A stretch of DNA of 51,225 nt from Agathobacter sp. (GCA_017623935.1 JAGAOC010000017.1:1-51225); one strand, 5' to 3'. Counted from the first letter of the stretch, positions 1 to 8,692 are shown. Notes: a model not told the origin generated them from the sequence alone. A program made the numbers and translations.

Positions 1-18
1 CACTTGCCATCTTGCTAA

Positions 19-47
19 TTGTGAAAAAACACCCCACCTGTTACAAT
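19..47 (+). promoter_or_regulatory. Sigma-A-type promoter for LytTR operon
   Basis: A -35 box TTGTGA (19-24) and a -10 box TACAAT (42-47) are separated by exactly 17 bp, and the LytTR start codon lies about 30 bp downstream. It would drive the LytTR-DUF3021-ABC operon. Assigned by consensus match only. Confidence 0.5.
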
Positions 48-77
48 ATGCCTATCTTAACAAAAGGAAGGTTTCCA

Positions 78-527
78 ATGAAATATACGATACAAAAAAT
101 CCTACAAGGAGAAGATGAGGTCATATTAAGGTATCAGACCATGACTCCGGAAGTCGAGCGGGTCTATTACTTTTTAAATGGAATGCAGCAAAAACTCATA
201 GGCTGGAATGAAAAAACGCAGGTTGTTTTGGAATTGTCCCAGATCTTATATATCGAGAGTGTGGATGGAAAAACTTTTGCGTATACCGAAAAGGAAGTGT
301 TGCGCATGGATCATTCTCTGAATCGGTTAGAGACGATCTTAAGTGATATTAATTTCTTTCGCTGCAGCAAATCCATGATCATTAATATCGATAAAGTAGA
401 ACGTTTAAAGAGTCTTCCGTCTAATCGGATTGATGCAGTTATGCGTAATGGAGAACATATTTTAATATCCAGAACCTATGCGTCAGATTTTAGAAAAAGA
501 TTAAGAGGAGGTAGAGAGAATGAGTAA
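78..527 (+). CDS. LytTR-domain DNA-binding transcriptional regulator
   Basis: A 149-residue protein made almost entirely of a LytTR DNA-binding domain. The C-terminal two thirds carries the expected pattern: an ILYIESVDGK strand, then FFRCSKSMIINIDKVERL and a final LISRTYASDFRKRL strand-helix. There is no receiver domain, so it is a stand-alone LytTR regulator rather than an AgrA-type response regulator. I start it at ATG 78, behind the ribosome-binding site AAAGGAAGG, instead of an in-frame upstream codon without one. It overlaps the next gene by 8 bp. Stand-alone LytTR proteins paired with a DUF3021 membrane protein usually regulate their own locus, often an ABC exporter; here such an exporter follows directly. 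The role is inferred from this context. Confidence 0.85.
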   Translation: MKYTIQKILQGEDEVILRYQTMTPEVERVYYFLNGMQQKLIGWNEKTQVVLELSQILYIESVDGKTFAYTEKEVLRMDHSLNRLETILSDINFFRCSKSMIINIDKVERLKSLPSNRIDAVMRNGEHILISRTYASDFRKRLRGGRENE

Positions 528-1002
528 GCGGCGAAAGAGAATATCCGCACTGGAAAAATATTTAACCATAGAGATCGGAATTGAATTTAAAGCCTGCCTC
601 TATTTCTTTTGCATTTTGTTTTTCTATTCTATGTACCGGCTGATCGGAGGTAATTTGGAAGCCAGCATTATCCATATGGCAGAGATGATATTTCTTACCT
701 ATGGAATAGGTTATTTACAGGTTTTAGTTTTGGATAATTTTGACGAGGGAGAGCGCTTAGGGGGAAAAGAAATCTGCTATATCCTGCTTTGCACTTTGAT
801 CTATGTGGGAATTTCCTTTTGGGGAAAATGGTTTGACAGGAATCTGGCTGTTACTGTGGGCTATTTTTGTTACATGGTGTTCGCTTATATCTGCGCCTTT
901 TTGGTGTACAAGTTAAAACGTGAAATTGATGGCAAAATATTAAATGAAGATTTAAAAGCGTTTCAGGAGAGAGATAAATATGAAAAATGTGATAGAGATT
1001 GA
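520..1002 (+). CDS. DUF3021-type membrane protein, LytTR partner
   Basis: A 160-residue integral membrane protein with about four hydrophobic segments (roughly residues 27-42, 53-72, 85-102 and 110-132) and a charged cytoplasmic tail. Size, topology and position right after a LytTR gene match the DUF3021 family. In several Firmicutes these proteins act with the LytTR regulator, probably as an inhibitor or sensor that holds it at the membrane. A strong GGAGG lies about 8 nt before ATG 520. The gene overlaps both the LytTR gene (8 bp) and the ABC ATPase gene (23 bp), so the three are probably translationally coupled. I see no catalytic motif. The regulatory role is inference. Confidence 0.7.
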   Translation: MSKRRKRISALEKYLTIEIGIEFKACLYFFCILFFYSMYRLIGGNLEASIIHMAEMIFLTYGIGYLQVLVLDNFDEGERLGGKEICYILLCTLIYVGISFWGKWFDRNLAVTVGYFCYMVFAYICAFLVYKLKREIDGKILNEDLKAFQERDKYEKCDRD

Positions 1003-1810
1003 TCATCTAACAAAGAATTATGGGAAAAATCGTGGAGTTTCTGATGTGAGTTTTCAAGTACGAGAGGGCGAGATCTTCGGTTTTTTAGGACAAAATGGAG
1101 CAGGAAAATCCACTACAATCCGTTCCATGCTGGGCTTGATCCAGTTTGAAAAAGGACAGATTCAGATCTTAGGGAAAGATATTCAGAAAAACCAGCAGGA
1201 AATCTTAAGTGAAATTGGATATATGCCTTCGGAAGCCATGTTTTATCCTTCGATGAAAGTCAAAGATGTGATCAAGATGGCTGCAGATGTCCGGAAAAAG
1301 GATTGCAGCAGCGAGGCAGCAAAATTATGTGAAAGGCTTCAAGTTGATACAGATAAAAAGATCAGTGAATTATCTTTGGGAAACCGTAAGAAAGTCAGTA
1401 TCGTATGTGCTATGCAGCATAGACCGGGATTATTTGTGTTTGATGAGCCTACCAGCGGATTAGATCCTTTGATGCAGACCGAATTCTTTCAACTGATCCG
1501 GGAGTATGTAAAGGAGGGAGCAACCTGTATGCTCTCTACCCATGTCCTTTCTGAGATCAAAAGCCATTGTGACCGGGTGGCAATCATGAAAGAAGGAAGA
1601 TTACAATGTGTAGATGAGGTGGCAAATTTAACGAAGTCCAATGCCAAAAGGATCCGTATGGTCAAAGATGGAAAACAGGAAGAGTTTATCTTTGATGGAA
1701 ATATGAATCAACTGCTTAGGGAATTAGCAGAGCATGATATCTCTGACATTTTGATCGAAGAGCCATCTTTAGAGGAGATCTTTATGCATTTTTACACTAC
1801 AGAAAAATAA
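980..1810 (+). CDS. ABC transporter ATP-binding protein
   Basis: A 276-residue ATPase subunit. Walker A reads GQNGAGKST (about residues 37-45), the signature motif is LSLGNRKKV, Walker B is LFVFDEPTSGLDP, and the switch histidine lies in STHVLSE. The signature is LSLGN rather than the canonical LSGGQ, which is common in the multidrug/bacitracin/Nod-type (DrrA/NatA-like) subfamily. The gene overlaps the DUF3021 gene and is followed by its permease. Together they form a half-exporter ABC-2 system whose substrate cannot be read from sequence. LytTR-linked systems often respond to peptides or cell-envelope stress, but that is context only. Confidence 0.88.
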   Translation: MKNVIEIDHLTKNYGKNRGVSDVSFQVREGEIFGFLGQNGAGKSTTIRSMLGLIQFEKGQIQILGKDIQKNQQEILSEIGYMPSEAMFYPSMKVKDVIKMAADVRKKDCSSEAAKLCERLQVDTDKKISELSLGNRKKVSIVCAMQHRPGLFVFDEPTSGLDPLMQTEFFQLIREYVKEGATCMLSTHVLSEIKSHCDRVAIMKEGRLQCVDEVANLTKSNAKRIRMVKDGKQEEFIFDGNMNQLLRELAEHDISDILIEEPSLEEIFMHFYTTEK

Positions 1811-1841
1811 ATTGGATTCTATCAAAAGAGGGAGAGTTATT

Positions 1842-2633
1842 ATGTATACCATCTATAAACATGAAGTAAAAAGTTATATAAAAAGTTTACTGATCTGGGC
1901 GGTTTGCGTGGGAGGAATGGGCTTTGCCTGTGTTCTGCTGTATTCCACCATGGCAGATAGCATGGGAGATATGGCAGAGAGTTTTTCTAATATGGGAGCT
2001 TTTTCTGATGCGTTCGGAATGAGTCAGTTGAGTATTGCTACTTTGGCAGGATTTTATGCAACAGAAGTGGGAACGATCCACAGTCTCGGAGGAGCAATGT
2101 TTGCGGCGGTGATCGCGACTTGTATGTTGTCGAAAGAGGAGGATGGGCATACAAGTGAATTTTTATTTACTTTGCCCATTACCAGAGAAAAGGTAGTAAC
2201 AGCAAAAGGCTGTGCGGTCATTACCCATATTTTTCTGTTTAATCTTTTGTGTGTTGGATTTTATCTGCTGGGAGTGATGATCTTAGGAGAAGAAATGCCT
2301 TTACAGGAATTCTTTTTGTATCATATCATGCAGTTTTTTATGCATTTGGAAGTGGCAGCAATCTGTTATGCCATATCTGCTTTTATGAAAAAGAATAAAT
2401 TAGGAGTAGGACTAGGGATTGTATTATTGTTATACGCTTATGATCTAATAGCAAGAGTGATTCCGGATCTGTCTGATTCAAAAGTGATCAGTCCTTTTTC
2501 AGTGGCGAATGCTTCAGAGATCTTTAGCACCGGGGAAATAGAAAAAACAGCGGCAATCATTGCTGCCGCTGTTCTTATAGTCAGTATCTGCATTGCGTAT
2601 ATGGGATATACCAAACGAGATCTGGCGTCTTAG
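1842..2633 (+). CDS. ABC-2 type transporter permease
   Basis: A 263-residue membrane protein with about six hydrophobic segments: an N-terminal one around residues 16-38, a gap holding the Met/Ser/Gly-rich loop, then segments near 80-100, 120-150, 165-190, 195-215 and 238-258. This is the ABC-2 permease layout (one TM, long loop, five TM). I choose ATG 1842 over a TTG 30 bp upstream because GAGGGAGAG precedes it at a normal distance. It forms the transport complex with the ATPase encoded just before it. Its last codons contain the terminator hairpin of the opposing gene (2546-2573). Substrate unknown. Confidence 0.8.
   Translation: MYTIYKHEVKSYIKSLLIWAVCVGGMGFACVLLYSTMADSMGDMAESFSNMGAFSDAFGMSQLSIATLAGFYATEVGTIHSLGGAMFAAVIATCMLSKEEDGHTSEFLFTLPITREKVVTAKGCAVITHIFLFNLLCVGFYLLGVMILGEEMPLQEFFLYHIMQFFMHLEVAAICYAISAFMKKNKLGVGLGIVLLLYAYDLIARVIPDLSDSKVISPFSVANASEIFSTGEIEKTAAIIAAAVLIVSICIAYMGYTKRDLAS
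2546..2573 (-). terminator. Terminator of the convergent gene, inside a coding region
   Basis: A perfect 10-bp inverted repeat (AACAGCGGCA / TGCCGCTGTT, 8-nt loop) lies in the last codons of the ABC permease. Read on the minus strand it is followed by TTTTTTC, a good Rho-independent terminator for the gene at 2637-3716. On the plus strand the T-run is missing. Confidence 0.65.
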
Positions 2634-2636
2634 TTT

Positions 2637-3716
2637 TTATTTTTCAAAGCTAAAAGTATTTGGCTGGTTCTGATTATAACGCAGATTTAAGAAGCCGTAT
2701 AAGTTATTGCGGAACAGACTGCTCAGATCATCAGAGTAACCGAAAATTGTCTGTGGACACAACTGCTCAAGATTGTATAAGTGTTCACGGGCAATGTTTT
2801 CATTTTTTACGGAAACAGACTGAACGCTGCCGTCTGTAAAGCATAACATCAGAGCGTAGGATCTGCTTACAGTAATAAAATACTGTTTATGGTTTGTGGT
2901 CTGTAAGTATGCCCAGCAAAGTTTTGGTGTTTCTCCAAAAATAGTGGTGGAGCCCATGCTTCCACAGATGAAATCCTGATTGTAACGAAGTCCGTCTTTT
3001 TCTGGTGTATTTGCAAGGAAATCTTCAACTTTCTGGAGTGCTAATTCAGGAGAAGCACTGCGGGCAACATATTGCTTAATGGACTTCTGATAGTGTCCAG
3101 TCAGAGCCATGATAAGCGGGATCAGTCCACACAGGAAGAAGAATAAGAAAAGGAGGATCATAATAACAAGATCCATAGTATCATAAGAACCGTAGGTTCC
3201 GATCTCTAAATAATATGGGAGATACATTTCCTGTTCTTCATCTGTCAAGCTGTACCAGCCGATCGCTTCATGATAGTATCTCAGAGAATCAGAAGGCATA
3301 GCTTTGATCGTTCCTTTTACCTCATACTGATAAGCTTCTAATTTGCTATAATCTGCATCTTCATCTTCCAGATAATCCCAGCTGGCTTCTTCCAAAGCGT
3401 CAGCAGCATCCATATCATCATATTCTGCACGAAGTCCTAAGAAATAGTAGTCATCTGCGTCGATCACATATTCTCTTGCAACAACACTGCTGCCGGAAGT
3501 CTCTTCGCAGTAGCAACCATAGATACCGTAAATAGTACCGCTAACATACAGGCCTTCTACGTCTTTCGTAAAATCTACATCTTCAATCGGAGTAGGTTTC
3601 TGAAATGCGGTGATCAGGGATTTAAGTCCTACACCCAGGATTCCAGCTGCTACGATCCAGACAATAATGATCACCACAATATTGGTCTTCAAACTCTTCA
3701 TCTTTAATTGTTTCAT
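2637..3716 (-). CDS. Hypothetical two-TM membrane protein
   Basis: A 359-residue protein I do not recognise with confidence. An N-terminal TM helix (about residues 13-32) is followed by an acidic, Tyr/Asp-rich extracytoplasmic domain of about 150 residues, a second very hydrophobic helix (about 185-208) and a C-terminal cytoplasmic domain of about 150 residues. The outer domain contains YGCYCEETSG and a stretch of Asp/Glu around residues 95-125. The C-terminal domain has a LCWAYLQTTNHKQYF segment like a PH- or YcxB-like beta-rich fold, but that is a guess. It stands alone, convergent with the ABC permease (3-bp gap) and divergent from the alpha-galactosidase. The stop codon is read from the reverse complement of the TTA at 2637. 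Confidence 0.6.
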   Translation of the reverse strand: MKQLKMKSLKTNIVVIIIVWIVAAGILGVGLKSLITAFQKPTPIEDVDFTKDVEGLYVSGTIYGIYGCYCEETSGSSVVAREYVIDADDYYFLGLRAEYDDMDAADALEEASWDYLEDEDADYSKLEAYQYEVKGTIKAMPSDSLRYYHEAIGWYSLTDEEQEMYLPYYLEIGTYGSYDTMDLVIMILLFLFFFLCGLIPLIMALTGHYQKSIKQYVARSASPELALQKVEDFLANTPEKDGLRYNQDFICGSMGSTTIFGETPKLCWAYLQTTNHKQYFITVSRSYALMLCFTDGSVQSVSVKNENIAREHLYNLEQLCPQTIFGYSDDLSSLFRNNLYGFLNLRYNQNQPNTFSFEK

Positions 3717-3885
3717 TGTATTTTCCCTTTCTACGTAACATAAAAAAATATTTTGAAAATCAAAGGAATCATACTATACCGAATAATCCGGGTCAATGCC
3801 GTTGATTAAAAAAGGCGAAAAAAAGCGAAAATTTGGTAAAAATGACAAGAAAACAAACAAATAAGATCATTTAGACTTGAAAACC

Positions 3886-3936
3886 ATAGAAGTAACAGAA
3901 ACATGAAAGTGACAAAAATATGGAAGTAACAATTGA
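3886..3936 (+). promoter_or_regulatory. Three contiguous 17-bp direct repeats (putative activator sites)
   Basis: Three units of exactly 17 bp follow each other at 3886-3902, 3903-3919 and 3920-3936. All fit the pattern ATrrAAGTrACA plus five less conserved bases. The third unit overlaps the -35 box of the alpha-galactosidase promoter. A weaker related sequence (AATGACAAGAAAAC) lies near 3841. Spacing and position next to the -35 resemble the direct-repeat operators of AraC-family sugar activators. No AraC-type gene is in the window. Confidence 0.55.
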
Positions 3937-3961
3937 TTATAAAACAGTAAAATAGTACAAT
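3933..3961 (+). promoter_or_regulatory. Promoter of the alpha-galactosidase gene
   Basis: TTGATT (3933-3938) and TACAAT (3956-3961) are spaced by 17 bp, about 37 bp before the start codon. The -35 box is embedded in the last of the 17-bp direct repeats, consistent with activator-dependent expression. The rest of the 280-bp gap from 3717 is AT-rich with no other gene. Confidence 0.55.
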
Positions 3962-3997
3962 GAAAATAGTTGTGATTTGGGAAAAGGAGATCGAGGT

Positions 3998-6187
3998 ATG
4001 AGTATTTACTTTGATGAGGAGAAGAAACTGTTTAAATTAGATACAGACCATACCAGCTACGTGATCGGTCTGTCAGAAGAAGGGTATTTAGGACACGCTT
4101 ATTATGGAAAGCGCTTAAAGGATCTTGGGGGAAAATATCTTCTTCGTATGGAAGAGACTCCATATACTCCAATGACAAATAAAAGAGAAAAATCCGGATT
4201 TTTAGATTGTTTTCCTATGGAATATTCCACTGGTGGGATCGGGGACTATAGAGAAAGCTGTTTAAATGTCAGGAATGAACAAGGCTGTGTGGGAGCTGAA
4301 TTTTTCTATTCCAGTCATGAGATTAGGAAGGGCAAACCAAAGTTAGAGGGGCTTCCGGCTTCTTTTGGAACAGAAGAGGAGGTAGAGACTTTACGGATCA
4401 TCTGTAAGGATGCTATTTTAGGATTAGAAGTGGAGCTGATGTATTCTGTTTTTGCAGAAACGGATGTTATAACAAGAAGTGTCAGACTGCAAAATACCGG
4501 AACAGAGACTTTATATCTGGACAAAGTATACAGTGCCTGTCTGGATATGGATAATCGGGATTTTGAGATGGTAAGCCTTTTTGGATCCTGGGGAAGAGAA
4601 CGGCATATGCAAAGAGGAAGTGTCCGCTATGGTAAGCAGATGGTTTCTTCTATATGTGGAAAATCCAGTCACCAGGAACATCCATTTATGGCATTGGTAA
4701 CGCCGGATGCGAACCAGGAACATGGGGAAGTGTATGCCATGAATTTTGTATATTCCGGCAATTTTATCGCTCAGGCGGAGTTAAGCCAGTTCGATCAGGT
4801 TCGTATGGTAATGGGAATCCATTCGGAGCAATTCTGCTGGAAATTGATCCCAGGGGCGTCTTTTCAAGCACCGGAAGCAGTCTTAGTGTATTCGGCAGAA
4901 GGACTTGGAAAAATGACCAGATCCTTCCATGATTTTTACAGAAAACATCTGATCCGAAGCCCTTACAAATATAAAAAGCGTCCGGTTCTCATTAATAACT
5001 GGGAAGCTACATATTTTGATTTTAACACAGAAAAATTACTGGATATCGCAAGAGAAGCAAAACGCTGTGGAATCGAAATGCTAGTCATGGATGATGGCTG
5101 GTTTGGAAAAAGAAACGGGGATGACAGTTCTCTTGGAGATTGGACAGTAAACGAAGAGAAGATTACCGGAGGATTGCCGGAATTAGTACGAAAAGTCAAT
5201 GAGATAGGCTTGGAATTTGGAATCTGGTTTGAGCCGGAAATGATCTCACCGGATTCCCAGTTATACCGGGAGCATCCGGACTGGGCTCTTCAGATCCAAG
5301 GCAGAGAAGCGACTCAGATCCGGACACAGTATGTATTGGACATTACCCGAAAAGAAGTAAGAGATTATGCTTATGAATGTGTAGCAAAGATCTTAAGGAG
5401 TGCGCCTATTTCCTATGTAAAATGGGATATGAACCGGCAGCTTACAGATATGGGAAGTTATTCTTTGGCATCAGACCAGCAGCAGGAATTATTCCACCGT
5501 TATGTGCTGGCTCTCTATGAGATGCAGGAGAGATTGACCCAGGAATTCCCGAATCTGCTTTTAGAAAATTGTTCCGGTGGTGGCGCCAGATTTGATCCGG
5601 GAATGCTTTATTACAGTCCTCAGATCTGGTGTACCGATGATACGGATGCCATCGAACGTCTGAGAATTCAGGAAGGAACAGCTTTGGTTTATCCTTTATC
5701 GGTTATGGGGGCTCATGTCAGCGACTGCCCAAATCATGCAGTAGGAAGAACAACACCTTTTATGACAAGAGGCCATGTGGCGTTGGCTGGAACTTTCGGT
5801 TATGAATTAGATATTACAAAGATCTCGGAGGAAGAAAGAGAGCAGATTCCGGAGCAGGTAGAACTTTATCGTAAATATCACCATCTGATCCAGACGGGAG
5901 ATTACTATCGGATCGCCTCCTGGTCAGACCGAAAACCTTATGATTGCTGGGAAGTGGCGGCAAAAGATGCTTCCGAGATCCTAGTCACTTATGTACAGGT
6001 GTTAGGAAGGACTAACACCCATAGCAGAAATATTCGATTAAAAGGATTAGATCCTTTGGCACAGTATCGATTAGAAGACACAGATGAGATCTATATCGGC
6101 GAAGAATTATTAAACTGTGGTTTTTTGGTGCGGGATGTATTTGGCGATTTCCAGAGCAGACTGTTCCATTTTATAAAATGCAATTAA
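3998..6187 (+). CDS. Alpha-galactosidase, GH36 family
   Basis: A 729-residue cytoplasmic glycoside hydrolase of family GH36, which releases terminal alpha-1,6-galactose from raffinose, stachyose and melibiose. Its length fits the tetrameric AgaA-type enzymes (about 730 residues). Visible regions are an N-terminal beta-sandwich domain, the (beta/alpha)8 barrel beginning near NNWEATYFDF, the MDDGWFGKR loop, and a C-terminal beta domain. The nucleophile is Asp477 in YVKWDMNR and the acid/base is Asp547 in WCTDDTDAIER; the 70-residue spacing equals that of Geobacillus AgaA. There is no signal peptide, so the sugar must be imported. ATG 3998 has AAGGAG 8 nt upstream, so I prefer it to an upstream TTG. 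The DUF624 gene follows by 46 bp. Confidence 0.95.
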   Translation: MSIYFDEEKKLFKLDTDHTSYVIGLSEEGYLGHAYYGKRLKDLGGKYLLRMEETPYTPMTNKREKSGFLDCFPMEYSTGGIGDYRESCLNVRNEQGCVGAEFFYSSHEIRKGKPKLEGLPASFGTEEEVETLRIICKDAILGLEVELMYSVFAETDVITRSVRLQNTGTETLYLDKVYSACLDMDNRDFEMVSLFGSWGRERHMQRGSVRYGKQMVSSICGKSSHQEHPFMALVTPDANQEHGEVYAMNFVYSGNFIAQAELSQFDQVRMVMGIHSEQFCWKLIPGASFQAPEAVLVYSAEGLGKMTRSFHDFYRKHLIRSPYKYKKRPVLINNWEATYFDFNTEKLLDIAREAKRCGIEMLVMDDGWFGKRNGDDSSLGDWTVNEEKITGGLPELVRKVNEIGLEFGIWFEPEMISPDSQLYREHPDWALQIQGREATQIRTQYVLDITRKEVRDYAYECVAKILRSAPISYVKWDMNRQLTDMGSYSLASDQQQELFHRYVLALYEMQERLTQEFPNLLLENCSGGGARFDPGMLYYSPQIWCTDDTDAIERLRIQEGTALVYPLSVMGAHVSDCPNHAVGRTTPFMTRGHVALAGTFGYELDITKISEEEREQIPEQVELYRKYHHLIQTGDYYRIASWSDRKPYDCWEVAAKDASEILVTYVQVLGRTNTHSRNIRLKGLDPLAQYRLEDTDEIYIGEELLNCGFLVRDVFGDFQSRLFHFIKCN

Positions 6188-6233
6188 AAAATAAGATCAG
6201 AAAAACTATTTTGATGAAAGGAGATATTAAATA

Positions 6234-6878
6234 GTGAGTAGTATGTTTAAAGGAGATACTCCTTTTTATCAGGTCCTTACAAAACTTTTTGATGTAATAC
6301 TGTTGAATGCACTTTTTGTTATTTGTTGTATTCCTGTTGTTACGATAGGATCCTCCATGACCGCACTATATTATATGACAATGAAAATGATCAAAGATGA
6401 GGAACCGGGGATCATAAAAGGATTTTTTAGAGCTTTTAAAGAGAATTTTAAGCAATCCTTCCCGATGACCCTTTTACTCCTTCTGATGGCAGTGATCCTA
6501 GGAGGGGATCTGTATATTTTGGGCAATTCTGAAAGTTCCTATAATACGATCCTGTTCGGCGGAGGTGTAGTACTCCTTATGATCGTTGCAGCCATTGCCA
6601 GTTACGCATTTCCAATGCTGGCCAGATTTGAAAATACCGTGAAAAATACCCTTACTAATGCTGCAAAATTAGCATTGGCGTATTTACCATATACGGCGAT
6701 CTTCTTGCTGGTAAATGTTGGACCGATCGTGTGGTTTATCCTATCACCGGAGACTTTTTCACATGTATTCAAGATCTGGATCTGTATTGGAATCGGAGGC
6801 GGAGCCTATTTGAATTCCATTTTCCTGCTTCGTATTTTTGAGAAACTTACACCAGATGAGGAGCAGACGGTAGAATAA
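6234..6878 (+). CDS. DUF624 / YesL-like membrane protein
   Basis: A 214-residue membrane protein of the DUF624 (YesL) family, with about five TM helices. The N-terminal signature LFDVILLNALFVICCIPVVTIGSS is typical, as is the conserved FFRAFKENFKQSF loop. These proteins sit next to carbohydrate-uptake or glycoside-hydrolase genes in many Firmicutes, and their molecular role is unclear. The start is GTG 6234 (AAAGGAG about 10 nt upstream) or the ATG three codons later; the spacing slightly favours GTG. It follows the alpha-galactosidase and is closed by the terminator at 6892, so the two genes form a small galactoside operon. Confidence 0.85.
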   Translation: MSSMFKGDTPFYQVLTKLFDVILLNALFVICCIPVVTIGSSMTALYYMTMKMIKDEEPGIIKGFFRAFKENFKQSFPMTLLLLLMAVILGGDLYILGNSESSYNTILFGGGVVLLMIVAAIASYAFPMLARFENTVKNTLTNAAKLALAYLPYTAIFLLVNVGPIVWFILSPETFSHVFKIWICIGIGGGAYLNSIFLLRIFEKLTPDEEQTVE

Positions 6879-6891
6879 CTACATATCCTAA

Positions 6892-6934
6892 AAAACTGCG
6901 CAGCATGAAGATACGTGCTGCGCAGTTTTGTTTA
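6892..6934. terminator. Bidirectional Rho-independent terminator
   Basis: A 14-bp perfect inverted repeat (AAAACTGCGCAGCA / TGCTGCGCAGTTTT) with a 10-nt loop. It has T-runs on both strands and lies between two convergent genes, so it can end both. Just after it, the motif CATACAGTCTTAT occurs twice (about 6937 and 6967) with a degenerate third copy between. Confidence 0.85.
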
Positions 6935-6981
6935 TCATACAGTCTTATGATTGTACAGTCTCATTAATCATACAGTCTTAT

Positions 6982-8469
6982 TTATTCTGCAGGTGCATAA
7001 GTATTGCAAAAGATATCCTTTGAGATAATATAAACATCATGTAGGTCATCGGCTCTAACGGCTAGATAATCGCCCGGATTTCCGGACATATAGGTTTCTT
7101 CATACCAGGCAGTAAAGACATGGGCTCTGTGGTCTATTGGACGGGCATATATGGAAGTTCCACCGGTGGAGACACAGGATCGGGCATAAGGAATCAGAGA
7201 GATAGAAGTTCCTTCGATGGACTCCCGGACGGAAGGTTCATATTCACCGCTAAACCTATAAGGTTCATCTTTGTACACATAACTTTTTTCGAATTTCTCT
7301 TTATGGATCGGATAGACTTCGCCGCAGATCCCGATCATGATGTACATATCATTTTCCACTTCAACATCTAAGTCACCCTCTAAGGTACGCAGATGAATGT
7401 TGGTTCCAACCGAAAATAGATCGGTTATCTTTACATAGCCTAGGCTTAATGGGAGTTTGTGATATTTTTTCATGAGAGAAAGATCTGCAAGATATTCTTT
7501 TGCGTAAATGATCTCCATAGTTGAAAAATATTGTTCTAATCGTGCGTTCATAAAGCTGCTGATGTCATTGTCTTTGCAAGGCAGGTTCCCCTTGGAGATA
7601 AATCCGCCGGCTTTGATCAGATGACCACCACCGGAACCGATTCCTTCTGTAACGGTCTGAACCATTTCACAGGCCTTCACTTCTTTGATACAGCTTCGGA
7701 CAGAAAGTTTCACGCCCGGATCTAGAACACTGTAAACAAGACAGGTATCTACCACATCCACTTCTAAGATAAGATCACTGATCATACCTAAAATATTCGG
7801 GTCGCAAGGCTCTGCCTGAACCACTGCAAAGCGGTAGGTTTCATTATAGCGATAATCGATCAGTGCTTTTCCGGCAATGACCAGCTCCGATAAAGAGAGA
7901 TTGGTATTGCGGAAACGGGTAATGAGGCTTCGATCAAAGAGGCTGTCATCTCTCAGATCCTTGTCTAAAGGATGAGAGACTTCTGTAAAATTGTTGGTAT
8001 CTGTAAGCAGACCGTAATACAGTGCAGTTGACAGTTCTTTTTTGCTATTGATGTCTATGTTTTCGGCTCTTAACATATCCCAGACGATGGTGGAACAGGA
8101 ACCAAGGTTACTTCTTAGTTCACAAAGAGCTGGCAGAGTGGTAGAAGGCTGGTGATGGTCGATCACAGCGATGTTTTCTGCTTCAAAGGTCTCCACATTT
8201 CCCTCACCGTACTGGCAGTCCACAGTGACTAGAAGGGAAGGTGGATCCAGAGTTTCCACGTATTCAATAGGAATCTCTAAAGTCTCCACCATCAGGCACA
8301 GATTGGCTTTGTGAATCTGGTTTGAACCGGAATAGATCAGGCGGACATTTTTGTTGTGATCTTTTAGATAAGTATAGACCCCATATCCGCTGGCAAGAGC
8401 ATCTGCGTCCGGATTGTTATGACATTGTATTACAATATCCTGATAATTTAATAAATCTCTTAATCTCAT
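6982..8469 (-). CDS. DHH-family phosphoesterase with C-terminal extension
   Basis: A 495-residue protein. Residues 1 to about 160 form a DHH domain: CHNNPDADA near residue 16, VTVDCQYG near 81 and the family triad D104-H105-H106 (IDHHQPS). A DHHA1 domain follows, with its GGGH motif at 280-283. These motifs are those of the NrnA/RecJ-like group, which degrades short oligonucleotides, pAp or cyclic dinucleotides using Mn2+. Unlike NrnA (about 310-340 residues), it continues for about 165 residues with no motif I know. It is a single gene, convergent with the DUF624 gene. The substrate (nanoRNA, pAp or c-di-AMP/pApA) cannot be decided from sequence. Confidence 0.82.
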   Translation of the reverse strand: MRLRDLLNYQDIVIQCHNNPDADALASGYGVYTYLKDHNKNVRLIYSGSNQIHKANLCLMVETLEIPIEYVETLDPPSLLVTVDCQYGEGNVETFEAENIAVIDHHQPSTTLPALCELRSNLGSCSTIVWDMLRAENIDINSKKELSTALYYGLLTDTNNFTEVSHPLDKDLRDDSLFDRSLITRFRNTNLSLSELVIAGKALIDYRYNETYRFAVVQAEPCDPNILGMISDLILEVDVVDTCLVYSVLDPGVKLSVRSCIKEVKACEMVQTVTEGIGSGGGHLIKAGGFISKGNLPCKDNDISSFMNARLEQYFSTMEIIYAKEYLADLSLMKKYHKLPLSLGYVKITDLFSVGTNIHLRTLEGDLDVEVENDMYIMIGICGEVYPIHKEKFEKSYVYKDEPYRFSGEYEPSVRESIEGTSISLIPYARSCVSTGGTSIYARPIDHRAHVFTAWYEETYMSGNPGDYLAVRADDLHDVYIISKDIFCNTYAPAE

Positions 8470-8628
8470 ATTTGTTCTCTTTCTTACTAGATATTACGAC
8501 AGAAAGCATGGCTTTCTGGGCATTTTCAAAAAGTACTCTTAACTTTTATCATATCACATTTTTGAACAGGACACCACGAGATTAGGAATAGAAAATGTGA
8601 ATTCTTTTCGAACTTTATCTGACGCAAA

Positions 8629-8657
8629 TTTACTTTTCTATGGAAATCTGTTATATT
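8629..8657 (+). promoter_or_regulatory. Promoter of the TIR-protein gene
   Basis: TTTACT (8629-8634) and TATATT (8652-8657) are 17 bp apart, ending 36 bp before the start codon at 8693. The preceding gap (8470-8628) separates divergent genes and shows no further gene. Confidence 0.5.
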
Positions 8658-8692
8658 AGGCGAAAAAGAACTTGGGAAAGGCATGGTGTATT

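Noticed and set aside
3886-3936. CRISPR-like array of short repeats
   Set aside because: The three units are contiguous without spacers and only 17 bp long; they abut a promoter. They look like regulator sites. No CRISPR array was seen elsewhere in the window either.
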